Shown here one piece after another: positions 61,906 to 64,000 of a stretch of DNA of 64,000 nucleotides. Every line of letters starts with the position of its first letter. Positions within the stretch are counted from its first letter, which is position 1. Made by a program: the position numbers and the translations under genes. This DNA is from Shinella curvata (lineage in GTDB: Bacteria; Pseudomonadota; Alphaproteobacteria; Rhizobiales; Rhizobiaceae), in NCBI RefSeq assembly GCF_022899935.1, contig NZ_JALJCJ010000009.1, positions 102,353 to 166,352 on the forward strand, read 5' to 3'. The notes under the pieces were generated by a model. It made no database searches, was not told the origin of the DNA, and worked only from the letters and a program-made list of their open reading frames with translations.

Positions 61906-63937
61906 AAACGTTGCCGCCTTGATCCACGCCCCGATTGGACGGGACGCACAGATCGCCTCTGCCCTGCTCGCAGAGGCGGGTATTCCGTCCACTATAGCCG
62001 CCGACCTTCACCGGTTCGTTGCCGGATTGGGCGAGGATATCGCGTTCGCAGTGATAACCGAAGAGGCGTTGCGTTCGTCCGACCTTCGACAGCTATCAGC
62101 CTGGATCGCCGATCAACCGAGTTGGTCCGATTTGCCCTTCATAATTCTCACTCATCGTGGGGGTGGCCCTGAGCGCAACCCGGCCGCTGCCCGGCTCTCC
62201 GACGCTTTGGGTAATGTCAGTTTCGTGGAACGGCCTTTCCATGTAACGACGTTCGTGAGTGTCGCCCGTTCAGCGTTGAGAGGGCGGCGTAGGCAATACG
62301 AGGCCCGTTTGCGAATTGAGGCGCTTGATGAAGGTGAACGCCGTCTTCAAACGGCATTGGAGGCGGGACGGCTTGGCGCATGGGAATTGGATCTTGCAAC
62401 ATACGACTTGACCACCTCATCAACGTGCCGGGCCATTTTTGGCCAAGGCCTGGAGGAGGAATTCACGTACGATGACTTGCTGGCCAGTATTCATCCCGAC
62501 GATCTGGAAAGAATGCAAGATGCAGTGCGGGCAACGCTGGAAACCGGTGTTGACTATGCGATCGAATACCGCACCGTCTGGCTGGACGGAACGGTTCATT
62601 GGGCGGAAATCCGGGCGCAGCTTTATCGCGACAGGACTGGCAAGGCTCTAAAGCTCATAGGCGTGTCTTCCGACATAACCGATAGAATCCGCTCCGAGGA
62701 GCATCAACGTCACCTCAATGAAGTCCTGGAAGAGCGGGTGGTTGCTCGCACCGAGGAATTGCACAAGGCTCATGCCGAAGTAATGGCGGAAGTCGCGCAG
62801 CGCGAGCGGGCGGAGGCACAGCTCCGTCAAGCGCAAAAGATGGAGGCCATCGGGCAGCTTACGGGCGGCGTCGCGCACGACTTCAATAATCTGCTCATGG
62901 CGGTTCTTGGGAACCTTGAGCTTCTAAGCAAGCATGCCACCAATGATCCAAAGGCCGTGCGGCTGGTGGAGGGGGCACTTCAGGGAGCAAGGCGTGGCGC
63001 ATCCCTGACGCAAAGGCTGCTGGCGTTCGCGCGAAGACAGGACCTGCATGTTGGTCCTGTCGATGTCGGTAATCTCGTGCGGGATATGACCGACTTAATG
63101 AAACGGTCGGTAGGGTCCAGTATTGTGATTGAAACCAGCCTTCCACCTGTTCCAGTTGTCCTCTTGGCCGACTCCAACCAATTGGAATTGGCGTTGCTCA
63201 ACCTTGTCGTCAATGCACGCGATGCCATGCCAGACGGAGGGACGATCCACGTCAATGTTCGTTCATTCGACCAGGCCAGTCAGAAAGGGCCGCTGGCCGC
63301 CGGTGGTTACGGGGTCTTGTCTGTGGTCGATGAGGGCTACGGAATGGATGAAGAGACATTGGAAAAAGCCGTCGAGCCCTTCTTCTCGACAAAGGAACTT
63401 GGCAAGGGCACCGGGCTTGGTCTTTCGATGATCCATGGCTTGGCGCTTCAGCTCGGAGGTAGTCTCAAATTGGCAAGCGCGCCGACACAGGGGACGATTG
63501 CGGAACTCTGGATACCGAGGAGTGACGATTTGGAGCTCGGTTCCACCTTATCCGAAGAACAGCCCATCAATGGTGCATCCGGCCCAAAGCGCATCCTTCT
63601 TGTGGATGACGATTTTCTCATCGCAATGAGTTCCGTCGATATGCTGATGGATCTGGGCCACGAGGTTGTGGAAGCGCATTCAGGTATCGAGGCATTGGAG
63701 ATATTAAAGGAGGACAGTCGTTTCGATCTCATCATAACCGACTATTCTATGCCGGGAATGACTGGCGGTGAGCTCGTTGTCGCTGCACGCGCATTGATGC
63801 CTGATATTCCAATCTTGATTGCGTCCGGGTACGCGGAGCTTCCGTCAGGGGTAGAGCTTGACGTTGGTAGGCTCGGAAAGCCGTACACCCAACAGCAGCT
63901 CGTCCTTGAGATGGCGAAGATACTGACCTGCCACTGA
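61880..63937 (+). CDS. PAS hybrid histidine kinase coupled to KaiC-like ATPase
   Basis: 685 residues, soluble. An N-terminal receiver-like domain (about 8-135) lacks the conserved phospho-acceptor Asp pattern and may be a pseudo-receiver. PAS/PAC about 150-270 (FGQGLEEEFTYDDL; SSDITDRIR), a coiled coil, HisKA with His in [14 protein letters not shown] near 332, HATPase with NLVVNARDAMPDGG and [11 protein letters not shown], and a C-terminal receiver RILLVDDDFLIA near 571 with Asp in LIITDYSMPGMTGG. Starts inside the KaiC-like gene. Confidence 0.9.
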   Translation: MMVATIPNRNVAALIHAPIGRDAQIASALLAEAGIPSTIAADLHRFVAGLGEDIAFAVITEEALRSSDLRQLSAWIADQPSWSDLPFIILTHRGGGPERNPAAARLSDALGNVSFVERPFHVTTFVSVARSALRGRRRQYEARLRIEALDEGERRLQTALEAGRLGAWELDLATYDLTTSSTCRAIFGQGLEEEFTYDDLLASIHPDDLERMQDAVRATLETGVDYAIEYRTVWLDGTVHWAEIRAQLYRDRTGKALKLIGVSSDITDRIRSEEHQRHLNEVLEERVVARTEELHKAHAEVMAEVAQRERAEAQLRQAQKMEAIGQLTGGVAHDFNNLLMAVLGNLELLSKHATNDPKAVRLVEGALQGARRGASLTQRLLAFARRQDLHVGPVDVGNLVRDMTDLMKRSVGSSIVIETSLPPVPVVLLADSNQLELALLNLVVNARDAMPDGGTIHVNVRSFDQASQKGPLAAGGYGVLSVVDEGYGMDEETLEKAVEPFFSTKELGKGTGLGLSMIHGLALQLGGSLKLASAPTQGTIAELWIPRSDDLELGSTLSEEQPINGASGPKRILLVDDDFLIAMSSVDMLMDLGHEVVEAHSGIEALEILKEDSRFDLIITDYSMPGMTGGELVVAARALMPDIPILIASGYAELPSGVELDVGRLGKPYTQQQLVLEMAKILTCH

Positions 63938-63985
63938 GAATTTCCTCCAGAATGGATTAGAGTCTGGCCTATTGAGGACGGACTT

Positions 63986-64000
63986 ATGAAGAAGCAGCGA
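63986..64000 (+). CDS. start of a gene running off the window
   Basis: ATG AAG AAG CAG CGA with GAGGAC eight to ten bases upstream, 48 bases after the hybrid kinase. Five codons only; no product can be named. Confidence 0.4.

Noticed and set aside
1..64000. CRISPR array, prophage or restriction/defence system
   Set aside because: No regularly spaced repeats, cas, phage structural, methylase or known defence genes were seen; the RelBE-like pair is the only addiction module.

Overview
The window reads as an accessory replicon segment (plasmid, chromid or chromosomal island) of an alphaproteobacterium of the Rhizobium/Agrobacterium group. This rests on the gene families present (DUF982, DUF2934, DUF6481, DUF6894 and DUF6766 proteins, EcfG-type sigma factor, rhizobial small stress proteins), the GC-rich codon use, and promoters of the form GGAAC-N16/17-NGTT, the -35/-10 pattern known for the alphaproteobacterial general stress response (GSR) sigma factor EcfG/RpoE2. 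No rRNA, intact tRNA, CRISPR array, prophage or replication gene was seen.

Region 1 (about 1-18000) is a dense general-stress island. It holds glgA (glycogen synthase), treZ (trehalose release), two DUF4142 exported proteins, two DUF892 ferritin-like (YciE-type) proteins, a KGG-repeat protein, three DUF2934 proteins, type II NADH dehydrogenase, a Crp-family regulator, several tiny membrane or charged proteins, and a putative regulatory cassette: ECF sigma factor, convergent NepR-like 49-residue protein, and a response regulator with a receiver followed by a sigma-region-2-like domain (the reverse of PhyR order). At least eleven well-formed GGAAC-N16/17-(G/C)GTT elements lie 25-72 bases before start codons in the window, so most of this island is probably one sigma regulon. 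A RelBE-type toxin-antitoxin pair sits at its right edge.

Region 2 (18000-33500) carries a minus-strand run catalase-like / YdeP-like molybdoenzyme / PaoABC-type aldehyde oxidoreductase behind a consensus stress promoter, a large five-PAS hybrid histidine kinase, a PNPOx-family stress protein, DedA, a frameshifted mgtC, a broken GFA-family gene and a FAD monooxygenase. Region 3 (33600-44400) is a nine-gene minus-strand chemosensory operon (double-tip soluble MCP, triple CheW, CheB, CheR, CheA, small STAS-like protein, CheY, CheC, PAS histidine kinase), with a divergent receiver protein.

Region 4 (44400-49750) is a mobile-DNA junction: a complete IS3-family element with recognisable inverted repeats, a KaiC-like ATPase plus receiver pair, and a truncated IS21-family element that has cut a LysR regulator gene. 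Region 5 (49800-54700) contains an SDR gene, an Rrf2-led operon (NAD(P)-binding protein, cupin, AhpD-like protein) and an NTF2-like/ada alkylation-repair pair. Region 6 (54700-64000) holds small unknown proteins, including two paralogous 40-residue membrane peptides, an esterase of the PHB-depolymerase family, cspA with a strong promoter, long leader and terminator, a proC pseudogene, and a second KaiC-like ATPase coupled to a hybrid histidine kinase. A 20-of-21-base direct repeat resembling a tRNA T-arm occurs at 16575 and 54932.

Function assignments come from reading the translations; no database search was possible.
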